From Microbulbifer hainanensis (lineage in GTDB: Bacteria > Pseudomonadota > Gammaproteobacteria > Pseudomonadales > Cellvibrionaceae), in the NCBI RefSeq assembly GCF_014904735.1, contig NZ_JACZCR010000050.1, forward strand, positions 62,001 to 126,000: a stretch of 64,000 nt of DNA, given 5' to 3'. The notes beneath the pieces are model-generated. The model was not told where the DNA came from. It ran no database searches and saw only the letters and a list, made by a program, of their open reading frames with translations. The position numbers were made by a program, and so were the translations under genes. Below, piece by piece: positions 54,101-63,735 of this stretch; the stretch's first letter is position 1; the number at the start of each line of letters is the position of its first letter.

Positions 54101-57097
54101 ATGACTTACAAGAAACAGATTCTGGCCGTGGCCATCGCCATGGCCGCTTCAGCCAGCCTCGCAGCACAGGAAGCTGAACAGGAAAAGAAAGAAACTTCCA
54201 AAGAAAGCAGCAGCCTGGAAGAAGTCTACGTAGAGGGTGTGCGCAGCGCCGATATCAATGCCCGCGCTGCGGAGCGCAATAAAGATAATTTCAGCACCAT
54301 TGTCACCCAGGACGATGCGGGCAACTTCTCCGACCAGAACGCGGCGGAACTGCTGCAGCGCATGCCGGGTATCACGCTGCAGAAAAGTGAGGGTGAGGGC
54401 AAGTTCGTCTCGCTGCGCGGCCTGGGTCCGGGCATGGTCAGCGTGCATATGGATGGCGGCACCATGGCCAATGCCGGCGGCGGTACCGATGAGACGCTGG
54501 AGGATCGCGCCTTCTCGCTGGATAGCCTGCCCTCCGACGTGCTGCAGTCCATCGTGGTCAACAAATCTCTCACACCGGATATGGATCTCGACGCGATCGG
54601 TGGTTCGATCAACGTGAAGACTCTCTCCGCCCTGGACCGCGGCAAGAATTCCTTCAAGATCCGCGCACAGAACTATTATCAGGATCAGGCCGAGGAGAAT
54701 TCCCCCAAGCTCACGCTGCAGGGCACCAACCTGCTATTCGACGACACCGTCGGCGTGGCCTATACCGTGTCTTCGGAGAAACGCGTGACCCAGGGTTACG
54801 AAACCCGACATCACGCCAACACGCTGCCCAGCTATATCACCGTGGACGACAAGACCATGCTGATTCCCTGGGAGTTTGAAACCCGGCAGGAAAACGCCAA
54901 GCGCGAACGCATCGCCGCCTTGCTCAATCTGGAGTACCAGCCGGATGAAAACAACCGCTATCACCTGAAGCTCAATCACACCAGTTATTCGGATGAAGAT
55001 ATCGCCCTGCGCGAATACTATCGCTTCAATTACAGCGATGCCGAAGATGTACCCTACCTGGATCCGGCCAACAATGTGTTTGGCGGCAGCAGCACCGACC
55101 TGCAGCAGCAGTTCTTTATCCAGAAATCCGAAGTCAGCACCAACACCTTTGCTGTCGGCGGTGAAAACCGTTTCGGCGCCGGCTGGGAGGCGGATTACGA
55201 ACTGATATCCTCCCGCAGTGAAAACGAAAAGCCCGATGGCCGCCGCGTACAGTTCCGCCTGCGCGAGCTGAATTCCCTGGGGCAGGCCGGCGAGGGTTAC
55301 CTGAACGGACAGATCATTTCCGGCCCGCAACTCAGCGAGCTGGTAGAGACCGGCAGTATTTCCAGCGGTGCGGTCTCCGGTGCCAACGGCTACCAGTACG
55401 GCAGCGCCTTGCAGCCGAACCTCGGCTACGACAACCTGTTCCTGGAGGAGAGCCTGCGCAAGGACGCGGTGGACCAGTTTGCGCTGAACCTGCGCAAGGA
55501 CTGGGGCCAGGGCCTGCTCAACTACGTCAAAGGCGGTATCAAGATACAGCAGCGCGAGCGCAGCAATGACAAGAACCGCGCGAGCGTGGTGCCCTTCGAC
55601 AGAAGGATCGCCGGCTGTAACGGTGATGAAGTCTGTCAGGACCTGACCGGATCGCGTCTCGGGGATTTCGAAACCTATATTCCGGCAAACAGTAACTTCG
55701 ACCACGCTTTCATTACCCAGCGCGAAGCCGAGCGCCTGATCGCCGCCACCCGCGCGATCGGCGACAACTACGACCCAGAACAGCGCGAGGTGGATTCCAC
55801 CAAACTGGATTACGAGCTGAGTGAAGATACCTCGGCCGCGTACCTGATGGCGGAACTCCAGGTACTCGATAACGCGACCCTGATTGCCGGTGCCCGCTAT
55901 GAAAGCACCGAGTTCCAATCCACCGGTTATATGGCTCTGCGCAACGACCGCAACGAAAATGGCGAGGGGCTCGAGTCCCTCGACATCGCCCTGCCGCTGG
56001 ATAAAACCGGCAACAAGTACAACAACTTTTTGCCGGCACTGCATTTTCGCCAGGAGCTGAGCGAAAATCTGCTGGCCCGCGCCTCACTATGGACCAGTTT
56101 CAGCCGCCCGGACTTCGGCAAGAGCCGCGCATTCTTCGAGGTCACCGACCGGGTCATCTTCTGTAACAACGATCCCAACTCGGAATTCAACGGCGAGTGT
56201 AACGAGGATCCGAACGATATCGGCTCCACCCGCGGCGACACCGCCTACCAGGCACAGTATTTCTCCATGTCCCCGGACAACTCGGTGCGTATCGGCAACC
56301 CGAACCTGGATCCGATGCGGGCGACCAACCTGGATATGTCGCTGAGTTTTTACGGGGAAGACACCTTCCTCGAAGGTGCCCTCTTCTTCAAAGACATCAG
56401 CGACTTTATCGTCGATGCGTCCGGTGTGGATATCGCGATCAACGACATGCCGTTCGCGCTGCCGATCGATCAGGTGAACCTGTTCCAGATTCCAAACGAT
56501 CTGGTCATCACCAATGCCAACACCTACCTGAACGGCAAGACGGCCACCGTCTACGGTGCCGAGCTCAGCTACAGCCAGTACTTCGACGGCCGCTGGGAAG
56601 AGCACCCCGTGGGCCGCTGGCTGGACAATATTTTCATCCAGTCCAACCTGACCGTACAGCGCAGTGAAGGCAAGGTAGGCGATACCGTGCGCGCGGGCAC
56701 TATCCAGCTGCCGGAACAGGCGGATATGGCCGCGAACCTGACCCTGGGCTGGGAGAACGATGACTTCTCCCTGCGCCTGATCGGCAACTACACCAGCGAC
56801 ATCCTGAAGCGCATCGGCAGCTGTACCGAAGCGGATATCGCCGCGGATGCACTGTCCGGCCTGCCGGAAGAATGTAAGTCGTGGGCGGACATGTACAAGG
56901 ATGACTCGGTCACGCTGGACGTTAAAGCCACTTACAAAGTCATGGACGGCGTGCGGGTTTACCTGGATGCCATCAACGTCTCTGACAGTGTGGAGCAGTA
57001 TTACTTCACCGGAAACCAGTATTCCGGCGGCCGCATGCTCTTCGATGTGGAGCAGTACGGCCCCGGTTACCAGCTGGGCCTGACCGTCGATTTCTAG
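54101..57097 (+). CDS. TonB-dependent outer-membrane receptor
   Basis: This 998-residue protein has a signal peptide (cut near SLAAQ), a plug domain (about 45-170) with LQRMPGITLQ and VSLRGLGPGMVSVHMDG, and a 22-strand barrel ending in LTVDF. It resembles the TIGR01782-type receptors found in carbohydrate-utilisation loci of marine bacteria. The ATG at 54101 has GGGAGAG upstream; an earlier in-frame start lacks a signal peptide. Its place among pectinases suggests uptake of oligogalacturonides. A terminator follows. Confidence 0.9.
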   Translation: MTYKKQILAVAIAMAASASLAAQEAEQEKKETSKESSSLEEVYVEGVRSADINARAAERNKDNFSTIVTQDDAGNFSDQNAAELLQRMPGITLQKSEGEGKFVSLRGLGPGMVSVHMDGGTMANAGGGTDETLEDRAFSLDSLPSDVLQSIVVNKSLTPDMDLDAIGGSINVKTLSALDRGKNSFKIRAQNYYQDQAEENSPKLTLQGTNLLFDDTVGVAYTVSSEKRVTQGYETRHHANTLPSYITVDDKTMLIPWEFETRQENAKRERIAALLNLEYQPDENNRYHLKLNHTSYSDEDIALREYYRFNYSDAEDVPYLDPANNVFGGSSTDLQQQFFIQKSEVSTNTFAVGGENRFGAGWEADYELISSRSENEKPDGRRVQFRLRELNSLGQAGEGYLNGQIISGPQLSELVETGSISSGAVSGANGYQYGSALQPNLGYDNLFLEESLRKDAVDQFALNLRKDWGQGLLNYVKGGIKIQQRERSNDKNRASVVPFDRRIAGCNGDEVCQDLTGSRLGDFETYIPANSNFDHAFITQREAERLIAATRAIGDNYDPEQREVDSTKLDYELSEDTSAAYLMAELQVLDNATLIAGARYESTEFQSTGYMALRNDRNENGEGLESLDIALPLDKTGNKYNNFLPALHFRQELSENLLARASLWTSFSRPDFGKSRAFFEVTDRVIFCNNDPNSEFNGECNEDPNDIGSTRGDTAYQAQYFSMSPDNSVRIGNPNLDPMRATNLDMSLSFYGEDTFLEGALFFKDISDFIVDASGVDIAINDMPFALPIDQVNLFQIPNDLVITNANTYLNGKTATVYGAELSYSQYFDGRWEEHPVGRWLDNIFIQSNLTVQRSEGKVGDTVRAGTIQLPEQADMAANLTLGWENDDFSLRLIGNYTSDILKRIGSCTEADIAADALSGLPEECKSWADMYKDDSVTLDVKATYKVMDGVRVYLDAINVSDSVEQYYFTGNQYSGGRMLFDVEQYGPGYQLGLTVDF

Positions 57098-57162
57098 AGG
57101 CCCGGCAGTCTCCGACAAATAAGTTGGGTTCTCCCTTGCGCATCATCATGCCCTAGCTGATT

Positions 57163-57185
57163 GCCCCGCTTTGCGGGGCCTTTTT
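57163..57185 (+). terminator. Rho-independent terminator after the TonB receptor
   Basis: GCCCCGC-TTT-GCGGGGC is a perfect seven-base stem, followed by C and five T, 66 bases after the receptor stop. Confidence 0.9.
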
Positions 57186-57266
57186 GCACGGCAACGTAAT
57201 AACCCTGTTCGGCGCGAGCGGCGCTCCGGCACAAGTCTGTGAGCTGCGGTAGCCGGAGGATTCAGT

Positions 57267-58913
57267 ATGCATCGCCAAAGTGCCCGTTTTCTGTTGATCG
57301 CCATCACTGCCCTGTTGCTGACTGCCTGCGGCGGCGGTTCCGGCGGCAGCGATACCATCCCGCCCGCCAGCAGCAGTTCTTCCAGCTCCTCTTCGTCGAG
57401 CTCGTCCAGTTCATCCTCGTCTGGTGGCGGCTCCTCTTCCAGCTCGTCGAGCAGTTCCAGTTCCTCCGGTGGCAGTTCCAGTTCCTCCGGTGGCAGTTCC
57501 GGTTCGTCCGGCGGCTCTGCCTCAATCAGCAACGCCTGCCGCACCCTGGCTACCGACCCCAACGTCAACTGGCGGGATTCCGCCGAACTGGATACCGACC
57601 AGAAAATTGTCGAATGTCTGTCGCAGACCCTGGGGCACGCGGTGGGCTACGGCGAAAATGCGCTGGGCGGCTACGATCCGGATGGCAACAGCAAGCTCAC
57701 TGTCATTAGCAGGGCTGGCAGTAAATCGGTGGAGCAGCAGATCGTCGATGCAATCAGCGGCGACGCGCACAACTGGATCGTTTTCGACAAATTCGACTTT
57801 GCCGATGAAACTGAAATCGGCCTGTACCGGAATTACTGTGACAGCGCGGCGGTGCAGAATGCCATCGGCGGCACCGAAGCCCAGTGCATCGACTATCGCC
57901 AGTGGTGTGCCGACAACGGCTTTAACACTGAGAGCGAATGCCTGACGGAGCTTTTCAATGTACGGCTCAATGTGGATGGCCTGCCGATCGGCAACCCGGT
58001 GATCGGCGCCAACAAGACCATTGATGGTCGCCTCAGCAAAGCGTATTTCCGCTTCAGCGGTTTCTCGGTGGGCACCGACAGCGATGCGTCGGACAATGTG
58101 ATTCTCACGCACCTCGATTTTCGCGGCGCCGGCCACACCGAGGACCACACCCTGGATCCGGACATGATCCGCGCGACCGGCAGTTCGCGGGATATCTGGA
58201 TCCACAAGAACAGCTTCGATCTCACCGGCGATTCGGCTTTCGATGTGAAGCGCGGTGCGCACCATATCACCATGTCGTTCAACCGGTTGACGGATGTGAA
58301 GCGCGCGAGCCTGCACGGCTCCAGCGACGATCGCACCATCAACGAACAGATCCGCACCACCATGCACGACAACGCGTTCATTACCCGCGATGCGCAATAC
58401 AGTACTTTTGCGGGCACCGCGCGGCGCGTGCCGCTGATCCGCCGCGGCAGTTCCCACGCGTTCAACAACCTGTTCATGAACTACCGCAAGGATGCGTTCA
58501 GCACCCGCGTTGGTGCCAGCCTGTTGTGGCAGGACAACGTATTGCTGATGAACGCGGACAACGGGGTTTCCCTGGATATCCTGCAGGCGGAGCTGGCACG
58601 CGAAAACTACAGCGGCGACACCGGCAATTTCCGCGCGGAGGGAACCTTCGTGTGGCTATCTGACAGCGCCTGCAACCTGGATACCGTGGACAGCCGCGAG
58701 ATCACCAGTGCCTGGGGCACAGTGGCCGACCTGCCGGCAGATTATTCACAGAACTCCCGCGATACCATCGCCGCACAGGAAGTAGCGGCCGGGCAGCAGC
58801 TGGTGGATTACATCAGCGCTACCGCGGGAAAATACGGCGAGATGCCATTCAATTCGCCGCTGGCCAACGATATGAACTACGTCCTGGGTCTCGGCAAAGT
58901 CGCCTGCCAGTGA
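57267..58913 (+). CDS. Pectate lyase-like lipoprotein, paralogue of the second lyase module
   Basis: This 548-residue lipoprotein has lipobox LLTAC with C21, a serine/glycine linker of about 45 residues, and a single beta-helix domain. That domain is closely related throughout to the C-terminal module of the protein at 47454-51137, sharing ATDPNVNWRDSA, GYGENALGGYDP and RRVPLIRRG. It should be held on the outer membrane while the large enzyme is secreted. GGAGG precedes the ATG. The catalytic arginine region is intact. Confidence 0.82.
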   Translation: MHRQSARFLLIAITALLLTACGGGSGGSDTIPPASSSSSSSSSSSSSSSSSSGGGSSSSSSSSSSSSGGSSSSSGGSSGSSGGSASISNACRTLATDPNVNWRDSAELDTDQKIVECLSQTLGHAVGYGENALGGYDPDGNSKLTVISRAGSKSVEQQIVDAISGDAHNWIVFDKFDFADETEIGLYRNYCDSAAVQNAIGGTEAQCIDYRQWCADNGFNTESECLTELFNVRLNVDGLPIGNPVIGANKTIDGRLSKAYFRFSGFSVGTDSDASDNVILTHLDFRGAGHTEDHTLDPDMIRATGSSRDIWIHKNSFDLTGDSAFDVKRGAHHITMSFNRLTDVKRASLHGSSDDRTINEQIRTTMHDNAFITRDAQYSTFAGTARRVPLIRRGSSHAFNNLFMNYRKDAFSTRVGASLLWQDNVLLMNADNGVSLDILQAELARENYSGDTGNFRAEGTFVWLSDSACNLDTVDSREITSAWGTVADLPADYSQNSRDTIAAQEVAAGQQLVDYISATAGKYGEMPFNSPLANDMNYVLGLGKVACQ

Positions 58914-58980
58914 TCCGTTAACAGCGTTCGTTCATCGTTTCGTTGCAGCCCGCAACCAGAAGAAAACTGAGGTAGATATC

Positions 58981-59745
58981 ATGAAAAAAATTCTCTGCGC
59001 CCTGCCACTGTCGTTCACGCTGGCACTGCCCATGATCGCCCAGGCGGAAACCGTCTATATGGCCGGGGACTCCACCATGGCGATCAAGGACGTCAAGGAC
59101 TATCCGGAAACCGGCTGGGGCGTGCCCTTCCAGTATTTTTTCGGCAACTCGGTAACCATCGACAACCGCGCCAAGAACGGTCGCAGCACCCGCACGTTTA
59201 TCGAGGAGGGGCGCTGGCAGAGTATCGTCGGCAGCCTGCAGTCTGGCGATTACGTCATCATCCAGTTCGGCCATAACGATGAGGTGGAGCACAAGAAGGA
59301 TCGCTACACGACACCCGAACAATACAAGGCCAACCTCGCGCGCTTTATCCGCGAAACCCGCGCCCACGGCGCCCACCCGCTGCTGATGACACCGGTGACC
59401 CGCCGCTATTTCGGCGAGCACGGCAAGATCAAGCACACCCACCCCTATTCGCCACTGGTCAGGGAGGTCGCCAAGGCGGAAAAGGTGCCGTTTATCGATA
59501 TGGACGAAATCACCCGCGCCTATTTCCAGGCGGAGGGCGACCGCGATTCGGCGCTGCGCTTTATGCATATCCCGCCGAACACACATCCCAACTACCCGGT
59601 GGGCGTGCGCGACGATACCCACTTCAATCACCTGGGCGCGCGGGAAGTCGCCCAGCTGGTACTGAAGGAGCTGGAAAAGATGCATCACCCGCTGGCGCAG
59701 AAACTGCGCACGCCGGATCCCAAGCACCTCGCGCTCAAGTACTGA
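58981..59745 (+). CDS. SGNH/GDSL esterase, rhamnogalacturonan acetylesterase-like (CE12)
   Basis: This 254-residue protein has a signal peptide (cut near AQAET), the GDSTM block with the catalytic serine near residue 32, the GHND block and a final DDTHFN block that gives aspartate and histidine. Block order and length fit CE12 enzymes that remove acetyl groups from pectin. It follows the lyase lipoprotein by 67 bases and precedes another esterase gene by 19 bases. Confidence 0.85.
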   Translation: MKKILCALPLSFTLALPMIAQAETVYMAGDSTMAIKDVKDYPETGWGVPFQYFFGNSVTIDNRAKNGRSTRTFIEEGRWQSIVGSLQSGDYVIIQFGHNDEVEHKKDRYTTPEQYKANLARFIRETRAHGAHPLLMTPVTRRYFGEHGKIKHTHPYSPLVREVAKAEKVPFIDMDEITRAYFQAEGDRDSALRFMHIPPNTHPNYPVGVRDDTHFNHLGAREVAQLVLKELEKMHHPLAQKLRTPDPKHLALKY

Positions 59746-59764
59746 CGGCATCCGGTGACACTCT

Positions 59765-60730
59765 ATGAAACATCTGAAGCGCCCATCGATTGCCGCGACT
59801 GCCCTGCTGGCTGCGCTGTGTGTGCACAGCGTGTCTGCCGCACCTTTTACCACCGACCGGGTGCTGGAAAAGCTCGCCGGCAAGTATCCCGGCCTCGCGC
59901 GGGTGGACGACACACTGCCGGCAAATGTGCTCGCCCGGGAGAATATCGACTACCTCGCGCGGGAATCTGAAATCCTGCAACTGGATATCTATCAACCGAA
60001 GGGAAACGGACTCTTCCCGGCCGTGCTGATTATCCACGGCGGTGGCTGGGAAACCGGCGACCGCACCATGGAACGTCCCTTTGCCAAGCGGCTGGCGGCG
60101 CGGGGTTTTGTCGCAGTGCCGGTCAGCTATCGCCTCGGCACGAGCGGCCGCTTTCCCGCCGCCGTCTTCGACCTGAAGGCGGCTGTGCGCTGGCTGCGCG
60201 CCCATGCCCATCAGTTCCATATCGATCCCGCGCGCATTGCCGCGGTCGGCGGCTCTGCCGGAGGACATCTGGCGGCACTACTGGGGGCGAGCAATCGCGA
60301 AGCCACACTCGAGGGCGATGGCCCCGAGCGCGATTTTTCCAGTGAAGTACAGGCGGTGGTGGATATCGACGGGGCCGTCGATTTTACCGATGCCAGGATT
60401 ATTCGGCAGGAACGGGAGCGGGAAGGTGCACCGAGCCGCTTTCTCGGCGGTGACTACAGCGCACGGCGAAAGACCTGGCTTGCCGCCTCACCGCTGTACT
60501 ACGTCGGCCCCCAGAGTGCCCCGACGCTATTTATCAACAGCACCGCGGCAAGCCCGATACTGCCGGGGCGCAGGGCCATGCAGGCGCGACTGCGGGCACT
60601 GGACATTGATGCGCAGCTGATCACCATCCCCGACACGCCGCACCCGTTCTGGCTCGTCCACCCCTGGTTCAACCGGACGCTGGATGCCACCGCGGACTTT
60701 CTGCAGGCAAAACTGCAACGCGCCCGGTAA
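59765..60730 (+). CDS. Alpha/beta-hydrolase esterase (BD-FAE/acetylesterase-like)
   Basis: This 321-residue exported esterase has a signal peptide (cut near VSAAP), an oxyanion HGGGW near residue 97, the nucleophile serine in GGSAGGH near 162, and the catalytic histidine in DTPHPFW near 295. It may remove acetyl or similar esters from pectin or hemicellulose. It lies 19 bases after the CE12-like gene, in an operon with it. Confidence 0.82.
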   Translation: MKHLKRPSIAATALLAALCVHSVSAAPFTTDRVLEKLAGKYPGLARVDDTLPANVLARENIDYLARESEILQLDIYQPKGNGLFPAVLIIHGGGWETGDRTMERPFAKRLAARGFVAVPVSYRLGTSGRFPAAVFDLKAAVRWLRAHAHQFHIDPARIAAVGGSAGGHLAALLGASNREATLEGDGPERDFSSEVQAVVDIDGAVDFTDARIIRQEREREGAPSRFLGGDYSARRKTWLAASPLYYVGPQSAPTLFINSTAASPILPGRRAMQARLRALDIDAQLITIPDTPHPFWLVHPWFNRTLDATADFLQAKLQRAR

Positions 60731-60764
60731 TTTATTGCCGGGGTCCGCTGAGGATGTCCCGCTC

Positions 60765-62318
60765 TTAATCGACACGCAGGTAATCAAAATCTGCGTATCC
60801 ATTCTCGCCCAGGGCAAACAGTCCGAAGCTCGCGCCCACCCAGCGTCCCGGCCTGGCGATAAAGCCTTCGTTCAATGTCTGCCACGGCTTTGCCGCCGTG
60901 CGGAAGGAAAAGATCACACGCCCCCCGTGAAATACCCGCAGGCCCAGCTCGGCCTGTGGTGCTGCGAGGGTCGCCAGTACGGTCTCGCGCGGTTCGCAAC
61001 CGCTACGGGCACCGCTGCAGACGCGATATATCAGTTGGTGCTGCCCCTTGTCCTCGCGCAGCCCGAGCCAGGCGTAGTCTTCGCCGTAGACCAGCAGGCC
61101 AGCCGCATTGGCGCTGCCGTGCAGGTCGAGTCGCGTGCGAATAGCGAATGACTCCGCCGGGAATTTCTGCAGCAGCAGTGATGGTACCTGCCACAGGTTT
61201 TCCTTTGCCGCTGGCGCCGGCTGTGCGAACAGACGCAGTTGGCCCGGGTGCGCGGTCAGCGAAAACCAGTCGCGCCGCCAGTTGGCATTCCACTGCCACT
61301 GGGGCTGCAGTGATGCGGTGGAAAATTCGTCCGCAACGGCCGGAAAATAATTCGGCGAATTCTCGGCCACCTCCGGCGCCCGGTACGTCAACACCGGTTC
61401 GCCGCGGCCATCGCCATCGGTATCGCGGCCGATTACCGGCCAGTCGTCGTGCCACTGCAGCGGCTGCAAATGCACAATGCGGCCGTAGGCGCCCTTATCC
61501 TGAAAATGCAGGAACCAGTCTTCACCCGCGGCGGTACTGACCCAGGCACCCTGGTGTGGACCGTTCACCGGCGTATTGCCCTGGGCGAGCACCACGCGCG
61601 CCTCATAGGGACCATTAATGTTTTTCGCGCGAAATACCGACTGCCAACCGGTGGTAACGCCACCGGCCGGGGCGAACACGTAATAGTAACCGTCGCGCTT
61701 GTACAGCTTCGGGCCCTCCAGCGTGCGGTAGCCCGGCAGCTGGTTGCCGTCGATGATCACCTCGCCTTCATCGAGGATCTTGCGCGCGTCCGCACTCATG
61801 CGATGCAGTGTCAGCACATTGTTGAAGCCGGCGCGGCTCTTCGCCCAGGCGTGCAGCAGATAGGCGTTGCCATCGTCATCCCACAGCGGCGCCGGATCGA
61901 TGATGCCCTTGCCCGGCAACAGCAGGTGCGGTTGCGACCAGGGCCCGCGGATATCCTCGGCGCTGGTGACGAATATTCCCTGATCCGGATCCGGATAGAA
62001 GACCCAGAGTTTTCCCGCGTGGTAACGCAGGCTCGGCGCCCAGACTCCATTGCCGTGCTGCGGCACCCGGTAGCGCGCATCCGGCACCTGGCGCTGCAGT
62101 ACATGCCCGATCAGTTCCCAGTGCACCAGGTCGCGGGAGTGCAGAATCGGCAACGCCGGGGCGTGGTTTAAGCTGGACGACACCATATAGAAATCGTCGC
62201 CGACCCGGACCGCATCCGGATCCGAATAGTCCGCGTGGATAATCGGATTGCGATACTCGCCGGCAGCGGCCACTCCGGCGATCAGTACGAAAATACAGGC
62301 GATGAGAATTCGACGCAT
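60765..62318 (-). CDS. GH43-family glycoside hydrolase
   Basis: This 517-residue protein has a signal peptide (cut near VAAAG) and a five-bladed propeller domain (about 20-320). The catalytic aspartate is in HADYSDPDAV near residue 33, IIDPAPLWDDDG holds the second acid, and TLEGPKLYKR holds the glutamate. A beta-sandwich (DUF1349-like) closes the protein. GH43 enzymes release arabinose or xylose, or act on pectin side chains. It is convergent with the esterases. Confidence 0.85.
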   Translation of the reverse strand: MRRILIACIFVLIAGVAAAGEYRNPIIHADYSDPDAVRVGDDFYMVSSSLNHAPALPILHSRDLVHWELIGHVLQRQVPDARYRVPQHGNGVWAPSLRYHAGKLWVFYPDPDQGIFVTSAEDIRGPWSQPHLLLPGKGIIDPAPLWDDDGNAYLLHAWAKSRAGFNNVLTLHRMSADARKILDEGEVIIDGNQLPGYRTLEGPKLYKRDGYYYVFAPAGGVTTGWQSVFRAKNINGPYEARVVLAQGNTPVNGPHQGAWVSTAAGEDWFLHFQDKGAYGRIVHLQPLQWHDDWPVIGRDTDGDGRGEPVLTYRAPEVAENSPNYFPAVADEFSTASLQPQWQWNANWRRDWFSLTAHPGQLRLFAQPAPAAKENLWQVPSLLLQKFPAESFAIRTRLDLHGSANAAGLLVYGEDYAWLGLREDKGQHQLIYRVCSGARSGCEPRETVLATLAAPQAELGLRVFHGGRVIFSFRTAAKPWQTLNEGFIARPGRWVGASFGLFALGENGYADFDYLRVD

Positions 62319-62424
62319 GGCGGCGGCCCCTTGCAGAAAACAGCGTTAGTCAGCGAGCGCGGGCCGCGAAGGAAAGCGGCCGCGGGAGCGATCCGGCGCG
62401 GCAGCCGCCTGCGCCGGAACCCGG

Positions 62425-63726
62425 TCAGTCGATCAGGCCCAGCGCGCGCGGCAGGTATTCACTGATGGCGGGTACATAGGTCACGAGAATCAGCACCAGG
62501 AACATCATCGCGTACATCGGCAACAGGGGCCGGATCAGGCTGGTGATGGAGGTCTTCGCAATACTGGCACCGACGAACAGCACGCTGCCAACCGGCGGCG
62601 TACACAGGCCGATACACAGGTTCAGGATCATCACGATACCGAACTGCAGCGGCGACATCCCCAGCTCGGTGACCACCGGCAAAAAGATCGGAGTGAAAAT
62701 CAGTACCGCCGGTGTCATGTCCATGAAGGCGCCCACCGCCAGCAGGATCAGGTTGATGGTCAGCAGGATCAGGAAAGGATTGTCGCTGAGAGTGATCAGG
62801 GCCTTGCTGATGGTCTGCGGAATATTTTCGTAAGACAGGATCCACGACATGGCCGAAGACGCGGCGATCAGGAACATCACGATGGCCGTGGTCTCCACCG
62901 CCTTCACGAGCAGGCCGGGTAGCTGGTTCACTTTCACTTCGCGATAGACCACCACCGACAGCAACAGTGAATAGAGCACGGCGATGGCGCTGGCCTCGGT
63001 GGCGGTAAAGAAACCACTGATGATGCCGCCGATCACCAGCACGACTAAAAAGAGGCTGGGGATGGCATCGAGGGTTTTGTGCAGCGCCTCGCGCCAGGGC
63101 GTAACCTCACCCACCGGGTAGCCCTTGGCCTTGGCCCAGACGCCGCAGACCATCATCAAGCCCAGCGCCAGCAGCAGGCCCGGCAGGTAACCGGCAATAA
63201 ACAGCGCGGCGATGGAAACACCCCCACTGGCCAGGGAGAACACGATCAGGATATTGCTTGGCGGAATCAGCAGGCCGGTCGTTGAGGAGGCAACGGTCAC
63301 GGCGGTATTGAAGTTCTTGTCGTAGCCCTCTTTGTTCATCGACGGGATCATGAAACCGCCGATCGCCGAAGTGGCCGCGACCGCGGAACCGGAAATGGAA
63401 CCAAACAGTGTGCAGCTGATGATGTTCACGAAGGCCAGGCCGCCGGGCAGCATGCCGACGAGTACCCGGGCAAAATTGATGATGCGCCGCGCAATACCGC
63501 CGCTGCCCATCAGCATGCCGGAAAAAATAAAGAACGGAATCGCCAGCAGGGCAAAGCTGTCGATACCGGAGGCCATGCGCTGGGCCATGGTGATCAGCGC
63601 CGGCACCGGGTCGATGGTGACCAGCATCGTCAGCAGCGTGGCAATTCCGATACTGATCGAAATCGGCACATTCAGCGCGAGGAGAATGACAAAACTCGCC
63701 AGCAAGATGATGACTGCAATTTCCAT
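62425..63726 (-). CDS. TRAP transporter large permease DctM
   Basis: This 433-residue protein has about 12 membrane helices and conserved TRAP DctM blocks such as AIPFFIFSGMLMG near residue 63, GSISGSAVAATSAIGG and LIPPSNILIVF. TRAP systems import carboxylates with a periplasmic binding protein. In this locus uronic acids or unsaturated pectin breakdown products are likely. AGGAGG precedes the ATG. The small permease gene lies just upstream in the same operon. Confidence 0.92.
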   Translation of the reverse strand: MEIAVIILLASFVILLALNVPISISIGIATLLTMLVTIDPVPALITMAQRMASGIDSFALLAIPFFIFSGMLMGSGGIARRIINFARVLVGMLPGGLAFVNIISCTLFGSISGSAVAATSAIGGFMIPSMNKEGYDKNFNTAVTVASSTTGLLIPPSNILIVFSLASGGVSIAALFIAGYLPGLLLALGLMMVCGVWAKAKGYPVGEVTPWREALHKTLDAIPSLFLVVLVIGGIISGFFTATEASAIAVLYSLLLSVVVYREVKVNQLPGLLVKAVETTAIVMFLIAASSAMSWILSYENIPQTISKALITLSDNPFLILLTINLILLAVGAFMDMTPAVLIFTPIFLPVVTELGMSPLQFGIVMILNLCIGLCTPPVGSVLFVGASIAKTSITSLIRPLLPMYAMMFLVLILVTYVPAISEYLPRALGLID

Positions 63727-63735
63727 AACGCCCTC

